A stretch of DNA of 54,272 bases, from contig JAQWLN010000204.1 of assembly GCA_029247265.1 (NCBI GenBank), positions 1-54,272 of the forward strand, given 5' to 3'. Position numbers and translations under genes: made by a program. The notes beneath the pieces are model-generated. The model worked only from the letters and a program-made list of their open reading frames with translations, ran no database searches and had not been told where the DNA came from. Shown piece after piece: positions 26,757 through 34,985 of this stretch. This stretch comes from Fuerstiella sp. (lineage in GTDB: Bacteria > Planctomycetota > Planctomycetia > Planctomycetales > Planctomycetaceae). Positions within the stretch are counted from its first letter, which is position 1. Every line of letters starts with the position of its first letter.

Positions 26757-27962
26757 TCAGGCTGCGACACCGGACTGTGTCACTGACCTGCCTGTGGCAG
26801 CCAGGTCGATCGCAGTGCTCAACGCGTCACAGATTCGAATGACGATGCGGCGGTCGAGTTGCGTGGACAGCGGCAGGTTCAGAACCTCAGTGGCCGCGAG
26901 GGCCGCGTGAGGAAACTCTTCGACACAACACGTCTCGTGCGGAAACGGAAACAGTGTGCCAACATCGATGCCTTGACTCCACAGGTGCTGTTGTATGATT
27001 TCGCGACCGTACCCGGGAACACGAACACAAAAATGACTGAGAGCGGACCTGTCATTCGGTGGGAGTTGAATGCAATCTGAGCATGCGGAAAGTTGCTTCC
27101 TGTATTCGTCGCTTAACGACTGGCGTCGCTCGCTGAATGCGGCGGACTGTTCCAGATTCTGCAGTGAACGGGTGACGTGCAGCGGCGTGGGTGGACGGTG
27201 CCATTCGTGTGACTTGATTGTAAACGGCGAGTGGCGATCCGTACCTTCAGACTTTCGTCGCTGCTGGTAAGACCGAATCTGCCGATAGAGTATCGGTTCG
27301 TGAGCCACAGTTCGAAGAACGACGTCTGCATTCCATCCATAACGCCCCAGTCGACGACTTGAGGCCAGGTCCTCGTCGCGACATCGCAGCAGCATTGCGG
27401 ACGTCTCATCGCAATGCGTGAGGGCCATTCCGCCCCAACCAGAATAGAGTGACTTGCCGAGACCGAAACTAAGCACGGTCACGTCGGAATTCTGCATCCG
27501 CCGCATGTCTGCAGCCTCAGGAATGGCCATCGCCATGTCAAATATTCGCAGCCTTGCGTCCTGAATGAGACTTTGATTGAGGTCCACCGATGAAAACCGA
27601 TGCCCGAACATTTCCGAAAGAATCACAGCGTGACCGCCGGAAGTGGTGCCGGAACAATCCATCATCAGACTGTCTGGAAAACAGTCGGCAAAGCGAACAG
27701 TTCTCCGGCACTCAGCAGCGGCGTGATGTACGGCACCACAGTTGAACGCGGAACAGATAACTTCTGCGCCGCTGGTGATGTGGAATGAAATTGTCCGAGT
27801 GATGCCGTAGCGCGCGGATGGCAACCAGACTGCGTGTTTTACGCCAAGTCTCTGCGTGTATTGTCGCTCCAGCTGATCGACGCCGCCGCTGTTGAACAGG
27901 CTGCGAATCGCTGTGCAGGCCAGTGCCCCCGAACCAAACGGTGGTCGATGGCGTGGAATCAT
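26757..27962 (-). CDS. DegT/DnrJ/EryC1-type PLP aminotransferase
   Basis: A 401-residue fold-type I aminotransferase-like protein. Residues 1-75 have the usual family opening (FNSGGVDQLERQYTQRLGVKHAVWLPSARYGI), and Lys170 in LSFGLGKSLYSGWGGMAL aligns with the PLP-binding lysine motif F-x-x-x-K-x-L-x-x-G-x-GG. Members make amino sugars for surface glycans or secondary metabolites. The ATG overlaps the stop of the upstream methyltransferase gene as ATGA, so the two are translationally coupled. The open frame extends upstream to 28403 only because it shadows that methyltransferase gene. No other sugar-nucleotide genes are nearby. Confidence 0.83.
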   Translation of the reverse strand: MIPRHRPPFGSGALACTAIRSLFNSGGVDQLERQYTQRLGVKHAVWLPSARYGITRTISFHITSGAEVICSAFNCGAVHHAAAECRRTVRFADCFPDSLMMDCSGTTSGGHAVILSEMFGHRFSSVDLNQSLIQDARLRIFDMAMAIPEAADMRRMQNSDVTVLSFGLGKSLYSGWGGMALTHCDETSAMLLRCRDEDLASSRRLGRYGWNADVVLRTVAHEPILYRQIRSYQQRRKSEGTDRHSPFTIKSHEWHRPPTPLHVTRSLQNLEQSAAFSERRQSLSDEYRKQLSACSDCIQLPPNDRSALSHFCVRVPGYGREIIQQHLWSQGIDVGTLFPFPHETCCVEEFPHAALAATEVLNLPLSTQLDRRIVIRICDALSTAIDLAATGRSVTQSGVAA

Positions 27963-28882
27963 TCGGCCTTCTTTCTGGCGAAGACCAATGTTGTGGGAGC
28001 AATCGACAGGCCAAAACTGTGCCACAGCAACGTGCCCATCGCAAAAGCAGCGCGGGCGCCCAGTGGCGCCGAATCCGTATGCTGAGCACCTCTGGGAGAT
28101 GCGGACAGAATCTCGAATCCGGCGCTTTCCACCGTTTTCAGCAGACTCTTCAACGGCATCGAAAAGCGATGATCGGCGATGGCTCGACGAATCAGCTTCT
28201 TTGAAATGCCGGTCGACACATTCCCAACCATTCGTCCCGTGGTGATGAAAGCGGATTTGGTGACAGCCCGAATGACCAGCAGACCATCGTCCCGCAGCAA
28301 TTGACGAGCCGCTCGTAACTCGGCGGGCTGATCCGGCCAGTAGATGTGAGCATCCAGCACAGAGATAACGTCGACAGGATCCTGCTGCGAGAACAGGGTA
28401 CAATCATTCAACGAACAGCACTGTTCTGCACGATGCCCCAACGACGAAACATAGGCAACCGCCTCAGGGACGATGTCGAGCCCAGCACATTTGAATCCGC
28501 GTTTTTCAGCTTCGACAAGGATGCCACCAAACGAACAGCCGACATCCAGGATCTTTGAACAACCATATCCCAGCGCTTCGATCTGATCGAGTGTCGTCTT
28601 GAAGCCGTTTTCCTTCAGGCGGTTCAGGCGAGTGCCTTCTGCTTCGTTGCCCCACGCCATGTGTCGCGTGTGATCAGTTTCGGCAGCCTGATCATAATCA
28701 CCGGTCATGAAATACGTTGCACAGCAGGAACAACGAGTCCACAGTGTTTCTCCGCGACCGGAATCGAAGCTGTAGCGACTGGTGCCACTGGTCGTCTGGC
28801 CGCACGCCGGGCAGAAATCGCCCGACTGATGTGGCGTTGATTCGTGCACCGAATCAGGAAACTGGGCAATCTGGTCCTGCAT
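27959..28882 (-). CDS. Zinc-ribbon class I SAM methyltransferase
   Basis: A 307-residue methyltransferase. A zinc ribbon (Cys24, Cys27, Cys51 and Cys54) comes first, then helix-rich residues 65-100, the SAM loop ILDVGCSFGG near residue 110, the acidic strand GLDIVPEAV, and VISVLDAHIYWPDQP around the expected motif IV. The zinc ribbon and the WGNEAEG stretch recall methyltransferases of glycan or O-antigen loci. The acceptor is unknown. GGAG lies five bases before the ATG at 28882. The stop codon overlaps the start of the aminotransferase, so the pair is an operon. Confidence 0.84.
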   Translation of the reverse strand: MQDQIAQFPDSVHESTPHQSGDFCPACGQTTSGTSRYSFDSGRGETLWTRCSCCATYFMTGDYDQAAETDHTRHMAWGNEAEGTRLNRLKENGFKTTLDQIEALGYGCSKILDVGCSFGGILVEAEKRGFKCAGLDIVPEAVAYVSSLGHRAEQCCSLNDCTLFSQQDPVDVISVLDAHIYWPDQPAELRAARQLLRDDGLLVIRAVTKSAFITTGRMVGNVSTGISKKLIRRAIADHRFSMPLKSLLKTVESAGFEILSASPRGAQHTDSAPLGARAAFAMGTLLWHSFGLSIAPTTLVFARKKAE

Positions 28883-29508
28883 GGCTCCATCCTTTGAGCA
28901 CCGGAAGTGGCCAACGCGCGAGTCAGAAATACATGACACGCATTGGATTGATGTACGAGTTTTCTCGCGCCTTCGCTGGGTTTTGCGCGTATCTTTCGAA
29001 TGCCAAACGGGAACTACGAAACGATTTTCGAGCGTCAGCTCGCATCTGGGCTGTGGGGCGGGCCCTTGTCAGGAGATTTCTGATCAGGTCCAAGGAAGCC
29101 GTCTGACACCCCTTCACACCATTTCGCCGGGAAAACACAGCAAATACGAGAGTTGACTGAAGGAGTTTTACCGCAGAAACCGGGCGTTCGTGTGCAGAGG
29201 TGTCAGAAAGATGATAGCATTTCTTTGCTCTCTGCTCGATTGCGAGAGTCCCCGTCACCTCGAAAATCACCTTCAACAGACTTCAACCACAACTTCTCCG
29301 GCAGATTCAGCAGGTAATGCTGTCAGATTCATGACAGCAGACGTCTGGTACCGCTATTCAAACTGCGGACTGATCGGCCGAATAGTTTTCAACTGATCCA
29401 TCACGACGCTTTTTCGAAAGCCGTCGTTTTCATGAAACACGCCCCCTTTCGGGCATACTTGAGCATCCGCTGCTCAACCAGATTCAAACATCAAACAGGT
29501 CGAGAATT
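28883..29508. other. Large divergent intergenic region
   Basis: About 625 bases between divergent genes with no supported gene. A symmetric element TGCTGTCA-N6-TGACAGCA sits at 29318-29339, about 170 bases before the SEC-C/TPR gene, and a hairpin TTGAGCA/TGCTCAA at about 29458-29476 lies in its probable leader. Both could be regulatory. Open frames in the gap lack a ribosome site and any known motif. Confidence 0.42.
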
Positions 29509-31623
29509 ATGGCTCATGATCCCTACGCTCCGTGCATGTGCGGCAGCGGCAAGAAACTGAAATTTTGTTGTCAGGACATTCTTTCTGACCTGGTGAAAGT
29601 CGAAAAACTGATCGACAATCAGCCAGAGGCGGCCGAAAAACTGCTGCGATCGTTGATTGCACAGCACACGGACAAAGAAGTGCTGGTCACTCAACTGGCT
29701 TCCGTCCTGACTCGCAAAGGCCAGTTCGACGACGCTCGGGAGCAGTTGGTAGACTTCCTGCGCCGTCATCCGGACGAACCGCGAGCGCTGCTGGCACTGG
29801 CTGACGTGTGCCTGGCGACACAGGGATTTGACGCATCTCGTCGCGTGATTCACCGCGCGTTCCAGTTGGGGGCTCGTCAATTCCCGGCCGGAGTCGCCAT
29901 GCTGGCGTCGCAGATTGCGCAGCAGATGGCCCGGGCCGGACGTGCCATGGCTGTTCGTGAGCATCTCGCGCTGTCCGTTCGCATGGCTCCGCCCGAACGA
30001 CGGAATGCTTTGCTGATGCAACTCGCGAACTTTGAGTCTCAGCGTACGGTGCCCTATCCTTTTCGTGGTCGTTTTGCCCTGCTGCCTGTCGAACTGGATG
30101 AGGAACTGCAGCAGGAAGAAAGCCGGGCACGCAAGGTCAGCCAGATCGGATGCTGGGAACCAGCCGCAATTCTGTACAGCCGACTTGTTGAAAAGCAGCC
30201 TCAGAATGGAGCGTTGTGGCATAATCTCGGACTGTTCCGGGCGTGGGACGGCCGTATCGAGGAAGCGGCAAAAGCACTTCATAAAGCTGCCGATCTGATC
30301 GATGACTACGATACGGCAGTCGAGGCAGAGGCTCTGGCTCAACTGCTGGATCTTGAATTCGACACAGATGCGTACTCGATCGTTCAGGTAAGTGTACCTG
30401 TCGAGTCTGTGTCACAGCTGTTGACGTCGCTTGACGCCGATGGCCGTATTGCTCGAATGCCGTCGAATGCGAATGAAGAAAACGAAGAGCAGGCGCGGGT
30501 TGCCGCCGAGTACGAATTACTGGCAGAACCCTTGTCGGATGAAGTCGATCCGGAGAATCTGCCCGATGTTCTGGCAGACATTACAGTGTATGACGCGGAG
30601 GATTCCTCTGAATCGGGTCCGCAGGCGCTGATCGTTGCTCTCGACGACGATATCAAAAAGGCGACCGAGGCTTTCCGTGATGTGGCTGGAGATCTGGCCG
30701 GTTCTGATGATAATGACGAGCCGACTCCTGTGTCGCGATTGCCACAGGCGTGCCGGTTGTTTGATTGGAAGACTCACCATGCCGAGCACCTGGGCAGCAG
30801 CCACTTCCGTAAGATCGATCGACAGCGACTGGACTCGGCCCTGCAGAAGTGGCTTGAACAGCCATCAAAATCGCTGGGTGACGAAAGTCCGCTTGAAGCT
30901 GCCAAAGACGCCAATAATCTAGTGAAGGTGGGAGCCAGTGTGATCACGCTGGACGTCGTCTGCAATCGGATGGGATACGATCCCGATCTCGCAGAGATTC
31001 GCTCACGACTGGGAATTCCAGTGCCATTGAAGCTGGAGACTGACGAGAACGAGGCGATCACATCGCTTCCTCTGCTGCAGTTCGCGCGGCTGGCGGAATC
31101 GGATCTGTCGGATGATCAGGTGGTCGACTTCACGAATCGCGTGACACTTGTCAGGCACCTGTTGTTGATAGAACGGGCGGTCGCCGAACTGATTAAGCGT
31201 CCGACAGCATTGGAACGTTTTACTCCGATGCGCGCCCATATGCTGCGTGCCACTGTCGCTCGTGAGAAGAATGATCTGAGCATGGCGTCGGAATGTTTTG
31301 CAGATGCACGCGGTTCAGTTGCAGAGAACCAGGACGCGTTCCGCACCAAACTGGAGCTGGACATCCGTGAACTCAGCTTTCGCCTTGACGATCCCACAGA
31401 TCGGGAACTGCCCGCGCTGCTGACTTCCATTCGTGAACGATACTTCGTCAAGATTCCGGAAATCGAAGAAGTGATTCGCGAAGAACTGGTCAATAGTGGC
31501 TGCACCCATCTGCTGGACCAGCTGCAACCTGCAGCAGCCGGTGCGGGCGGTGGCCTGTGGACGCCCGAAAAAGAAGAGAAAGCAGCGTCCTCCGAAAAAC
31601 TGTGGGTTCCGGGGCAGGACTGA
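29509..31623 (+). CDS. SEC-C motif and TPR protein, unknown role
   Basis: A 704-residue soluble protein. The N-terminus CMCGSGKKLKFCC (Cys9, Cys11, Cys20 and Cys21) is a SEC-C zinc motif, known from the SecA tail and many helper proteins. Residues 30-180 and 205-280 are TPR-like helical pairs (LLRSLIAQHTDKEVLVTQLASVL, GALWHNLGLFRAWDGRIEEAAKALHKAADL). The middle (290-430) is acidic; residues 520-640 are helical. The C-terminus has a tandem LWTP ... LWVPGQ motif. No enzyme site is seen, so a binding or scaffold role linked to translation or secretion is the best inference. AGGTCGAG lies about seven bases before the start. Confidence 0.85.
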   Translation: MAHDPYAPCMCGSGKKLKFCCQDILSDLVKVEKLIDNQPEAAEKLLRSLIAQHTDKEVLVTQLASVLTRKGQFDDAREQLVDFLRRHPDEPRALLALADVCLATQGFDASRRVIHRAFQLGARQFPAGVAMLASQIAQQMARAGRAMAVREHLALSVRMAPPERRNALLMQLANFESQRTVPYPFRGRFALLPVELDEELQQEESRARKVSQIGCWEPAAILYSRLVEKQPQNGALWHNLGLFRAWDGRIEEAAKALHKAADLIDDYDTAVEAEALAQLLDLEFDTDAYSIVQVSVPVESVSQLLTSLDADGRIARMPSNANEENEEQARVAAEYELLAEPLSDEVDPENLPDVLADITVYDAEDSSESGPQALIVALDDDIKKATEAFRDVAGDLAGSDDNDEPTPVSRLPQACRLFDWKTHHAEHLGSSHFRKIDRQRLDSALQKWLEQPSKSLGDESPLEAAKDANNLVKVGASVITLDVVCNRMGYDPDLAEIRSRLGIPVPLKLETDENEAITSLPLLQFARLAESDLSDDQVVDFTNRVTLVRHLLLIERAVAELIKRPTALERFTPMRAHMLRATVAREKNDLSMASECFADARGSVAENQDAFRTKLELDIRELSFRLDDPTDRELPALLTSIRERYFVKIPEIEEVIREELVNSGCTHLLDQLQPAAAGAGGGLWTPEKEEKAASSEKLWVPGQD

Positions 31624-31666
31624 TCCTGCTCTGAGTGCGGGTCGACCATAGCGCGGGACTTTGAGG

Positions 31667-31746
31667 CTGTTATGCCGCTGGCTTCGCCAGTCCAGTTCAG
31701 AGCGTCGCAGTGGAACGAAGGCACTGGCGGAGCCAGTGGCACACAA
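31667..31746 (+). repeat. REP-like element with two related hairpins in front of ribD
   Basis: CTGGCTTCGCCAG (31678-31690) and CACTGGCGGAGCCAGTG (31722-31738) are short hairpins whose flanks are near-complementary to one another, so the whole unit can fold into a larger cruciform. I recall similar 'cactggcgaagccagtg' units being dispersed in planctomycete genomes, which would make this a REP/MITE-like element; that must be checked. It occupies the leader directly before the ribD start. Confidence 0.55.
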
Positions 31747-32862
31747 ATGCCATCACCTGACGAAAAGCAGTTTCCCGACGACGAAAGCGTGATGCGCCAT
31801 GCGCTGGATCTGGCAGCACGCGGCTGCGGCCGGGTGGAACCAAACCCGGCCGTCGGTGCTGTGATTGTTGATGAGGCCCGCCGTCTGATCGCAGATGGTT
31901 TCCATCGGCAGTTCGGCGATGCTCACGCCGAAGTCAATGCGATTACCGCGGCTGGCGAACAAACTCGCGGCGCCAGAATGTTTGTGACGCTGGAACCATG
32001 CTGCCATCAGGGAAAAACGCCACCGTGCGTGGACGCAGTAATCGCTGCGGGAATACGAGAGGTTGTGATCGGGTGTCAGGATCCGGCACCACATGTAGCC
32101 GGAAAAGGCATCGCAAAATTAACGGCTACCGGAATCGATGTCACAGTTGGCGTCGGCGAAACCGACGCCAAGGAACTGATCGCTCCCTTTCGCAAGCTGA
32201 TGCTGGAACGCGTGCCATGGGTTCACGCCAAATGGGCCATGACTCTGGATGGCCGCATCGCGACTCGCACGGGACATTCGAAGTGGATCTCTGGCGAAGA
32301 GTCGCGAGCCGAAGTGCATCGCCTGCGCGGTCGCATGGACGCCATCATCACTGGCGCCGGAACAGTGCGAGCCGACGACCCACTGTTGACCGCTCGGCCA
32401 CCCGGACCGCGCACTGCTGTTCGCGTGGTTGTTGATCGAAGCGGTGAGTCCATCAGCCCCAGCGGTCAGCTGATGAGCACCATCCGCGAGGCGCCGGTGT
32501 TGATCTGCGTTGAGGAAACACACGTGGATGCTGATCACGTAAAACGACTAAGCGATCTGGGAGCCGAAATCCTGCCAGCCAGCAACGGCGAACCAGTGCT
32601 GCAGCAACTGCTGACGGAGCTGGGCCGACGTCAGTTTACGAACGTGCTGGTCGAGTCCGGTGGAGGCCTGCTGGGGGCATTCTTTGACGAAAACCTGGTC
32701 GACGAAGTGCACGTCTTCGTCGCTCCAAAAATCGTCGGCGGTCGTGAAGCCATTTCACCCGTCAGCGGTCACGGCCGGGCCGAGATCCCGAAACTGCCAT
32801 CGCTGCGACATATGACAAATCGACAGTTCGGCAACGACACACTGATCGAAGGGCGAATTTAG
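31747..32862 (+). CDS. ribD: Bifunctional riboflavin deaminase/reductase
   Basis: A 371-residue RibD that deaminates and then reduces the pyrimidine intermediate of riboflavin synthesis. The deaminase domain (residues 15-150) has the zinc site His60-Ala-Glu62 and Cys85/Cys94 in LEPCCHQGKTPPC. The reductase domain (155-371) has WAMTLDGRIATRTG, WISGEESR, DAIITGAGTVRADDP and LLVESGGGL-type VLVESGGGLLGA. The in-frame open reading extends back to 31672 through the repeat element; 31747 is taken as start because homology begins right after it. Other rib genes are elsewhere: ribH lies at 46240. No FMN riboswitch is visible; the repeat takes its place. Confidence 0.94.
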   Translation: MPSPDEKQFPDDESVMRHALDLAARGCGRVEPNPAVGAVIVDEARRLIADGFHRQFGDAHAEVNAITAAGEQTRGARMFVTLEPCCHQGKTPPCVDAVIAAGIREVVIGCQDPAPHVAGKGIAKLTATGIDVTVGVGETDAKELIAPFRKLMLERVPWVHAKWAMTLDGRIATRTGHSKWISGEESRAEVHRLRGRMDAIITGAGTVRADDPLLTARPPGPRTAVRVVVDRSGESISPSGQLMSTIREAPVLICVEETHVDADHVKRLSDLGAEILPASNGEPVLQQLLTELGRRQFTNVLVESGGGLLGAFFDENLVDEVHVFVAPKIVGGREAISPVSGHGRAEIPKLPSLRHMTNRQFGNDTLIEGRI

Positions 32863-32950
32863 GCGTTCAATCTGTCCACATACTGACTCGGCGGCCAGGG
32901 ATTCCCATGTTCCAACACGTTCCACGCCACCGCCCGCCGGGGCATCCCGG

Positions 32951-34351
32951 CTAGAATTCGGCGTGGCCGGGAGTTCTTGGAAACGGTATGACGTCGCGAA
33001 TGTTCGCCATACCGGTGATGAGCTGCACAGCACGCTCAAGGCCCAGTCCAAATCCACTGTGCGGTACGCTGCCGAATTTTCGCAGCTCGGTGTACCACCA
33101 GTAATCCTCGGGATTCATTCCGCATTCTTCAATCCGCTGCAGCAGTACGTCCAGGCGTTCTTCTCGCTGGCTTCCGCCGATGATCTCACCAATTCGCGGC
33201 ACCAGCACGTCCATTGCTCGAACCGTTTTTCCGTCGTCGTTGCATCTCATGTAAAACGGCTTGATGGTGCGCGGATAGTCAAACAGGATGACCGGCTGCT
33301 TGAAATGCTCTTCCGTCAGAAATCGTTCATGTTCACTTTGCAGGTCGTGGCCCCATTCGACAGGATAGTCAAACTTGTGCCCACTATTCTGCAGTAACTC
33401 GACGGCCTCAGTGTACGGCAGCCGAATGAATTCGTTGTTGCGAATATTGTCCAGCGTTTCCAGGACTGTCTTGTCGATGCGCTTGTTGAAGAATTCCATG
33501 TCTTCCGGGCACTGATCCAGCACGTCGCCGATGATCGTCTTAACAAACGATTCGGCCAGATCCATGTTGTCCGTCAGTTCATAGAACGGCATTTCCGGCT
33601 CTACCATCCAGAACTCGGCAAGATGCCGAGTGGTGTTGCTGTTTTCGGCACGAAAAGTTGGCCCGAACGTGTAACAGTCCCCCACAGATGTGGCATAGGT
33701 CTCGGCTTCCAGCTGGCCACTGACCGTCAGAGCGGCAGGCTTGCCGAAGAAGTCCTGTTTCCAGTCAATCTCGGTCTGAACTTTCGCGAGTCTGGCCAGA
33801 TCAAGAGTCGTCACCTGAAACATTTCACCCGCGCCTTCACAGTCGCTGGTGGTGATAATGGGCGTGTTGACGTACAGGAAGCCGCGAGATTGAAAGAAGT
33901 TATGGATGGAGCGGCTGATGCAGTTTCGTACTCGCGCGACTGCGCCAAAACTGTTGGTGCGAGGACGCAGATGAGCAATCTCACGCAGGAACTCAAAGCT
34001 GTGTCCTTTTTTTTGCAGAGGAAAACTGGCAGGATCAGCCTTCCCGATAAGCTGCAACGTGGTCGCGTGAACTTCGATACGCTGGCCTTTACCAGGAGAC
34101 TCCTTCACCGTACCTTCAATCGACACACTTGCACCGGTGGTGACACTCTTGATCGTTTCGGCATACGCCGGAATATCGCCATCCACGATCACCTGCAGAT
34201 TTTTCATGCAGCTGCCGTCGTTCAATTCGATGAACGAAAATCCGTTCTTGGAGTCACGGCGCGTCCGAACCCAACCCTTTACGGTCACACTTTTTTCGAA
34301 TTCCGCATCTTTCAGCAGTGCAGCAATGCGTGTCAGCTTGATCTGTGTCAT
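32951..34351 (-). CDS. asnS: Asparaginyl-tRNA synthetase
   Basis: A 466-residue class IIb aminoacyl-tRNA synthetase. Residues 1-110 are the OB-fold anticodon-binding domain ([27 protein letters not shown]). The catalytic domain starts about 125 with motif 1 ([21 protein letters not shown]), motif 2 ([22 protein letters not shown]) and motif 3 ([15 protein letters not shown]). PRTPGHAEF at the C-terminus is typical of AsnRS, and the ENSNT sequence marks Asn over Asp specificity. The ATG at 34351 starts the OB fold; the longer frame from 34390 adds a stub without homology. Convergent with ribD; no intrinsic terminator was seen in the 88-base gap. Confidence 0.96.
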   Translation of the reverse strand: MTQIKLTRIAALLKDAEFEKSVTVKGWVRTRRDSKNGFSFIELNDGSCMKNLQVIVDGDIPAYAETIKSVTTGASVSIEGTVKESPGKGQRIEVHATTLQLIGKADPASFPLQKKGHSFEFLREIAHLRPRTNSFGAVARVRNCISRSIHNFFQSRGFLYVNTPIITTSDCEGAGEMFQVTTLDLARLAKVQTEIDWKQDFFGKPAALTVSGQLEAETYATSVGDCYTFGPTFRAENSNTTRHLAEFWMVEPEMPFYELTDNMDLAESFVKTIIGDVLDQCPEDMEFFNKRIDKTVLETLDNIRNNEFIRLPYTEAVELLQNSGHKFDYPVEWGHDLQSEHERFLTEEHFKQPVILFDYPRTIKPFYMRCNDDGKTVRAMDVLVPRIGEIIGGSQREERLDVLLQRIEECGMNPEDYWWYTELRKFGSVPHSGFGLGLERAVQLITGMANIRDVIPFPRTPGHAEF

Positions 34352-34598
34352 GTCCGTCTTCGCAGAATAATAACTCTGGTCTGTACCCAATGCTCAGTCG
34401 ACTGACTGAACGCTCTGTGCAAGATATGGTCTATCTGCAACCAGGGGAACAGAGGTCCGGTTCGCCCCGCCTTTCCAGGAAAATTGCACATCTTTCTGAA
34501 TATTGGGTCGATGCTCACGGAATCAACTGATACCTTCGGAGTAGTCGTGCTCTGTATCGACCGTTGCCACACCCCTTTTGCATAGAAACTGAATTGTC

Positions 34599-34880
34599 AT
34601 GGCTACTGCTGCAGCCCGTCACATTCTCGTCGCTGATGAAGCCAAATGCCTTGAACTCAAGGCGCAGATTGAAGGCGGAACAGACTTTGCTGATGCCGCG
34701 AAGGAACACAGCACATGCCCATCCGGCGCCAAAGGCGGAGATCTGGGATCGTTTTCGAAGGGCCAGATGGTTCCGGAATTCGATCAGGTCGTATTCAACG
34801 ATGAGCTAAACACAGTCCACGGCCCGGTCAAGACGCAGTTTGGGTACCACCTGCTTGAGATCACTGCTCGCAGCGAATAA
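34599..34880 (+). CDS. Single-domain parvulin-type peptidyl-prolyl isomerase
   Basis: A 93-residue cytosolic PpiC-type rotamase. It has ARHILVADEAKCLELK at the front, then STCPSGAKGGDLGSFSKGQMVPEFDQVVF, and ends with TQFGYHLLEI. These are the conserved blocks of stand-alone parvulins; no signal peptide or extra domains are present. It likely assists folding in the cytoplasm. The gene is preceded by about 250 bases holding both its own promoter and that of asnS, and it is followed by a strong hairpin. Confidence 0.93.
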   Translation: MATAAARHILVADEAKCLELKAQIEGGTDFADAAKEHSTCPSGAKGGDLGSFSKGQMVPEFDQVVFNDELNTVHGPVKTQFGYHLLEITARSE

Positions 34881-34942
34881 ACGCTTGCAGTGCCGAAACC
34901 CTGCTGTCGATAACCATGGCGTCGGCAGAAGTTCAATCGAAC

Positions 34943-34964
34943 CGGCGGCTCATACGAGCCGCCG
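34943..34964. terminator. Bidirectional hairpin between convergent genes
   Basis: CGGCGGCTC (34943-34951) and GAGCCGCCG (34956-34964) form a nine-base GC-rich stem with an ATAC loop, 62 bases past the parvulin stop and 21 bases from the 3' end of the convergent haem/copper gene. No U-run follows, but the symmetry and placement suit a shared terminator. Confidence 0.6.
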
Positions 34965-34985
34965 ATGACGGGCCTTCATGACTGT

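Noticed and set aside
29190-29396. 68-codon open frame in the large gap before the SEC-C/TPR gene
   Set aside because: It spans the dyad element, lacks a ribosome site and shows no known motif.
33623-34405. 260-codon plus-strand open frame
   Set aside because: It is fully antisense to asnS, whose motifs 1-3 are intact; its product has no recognisable domain.
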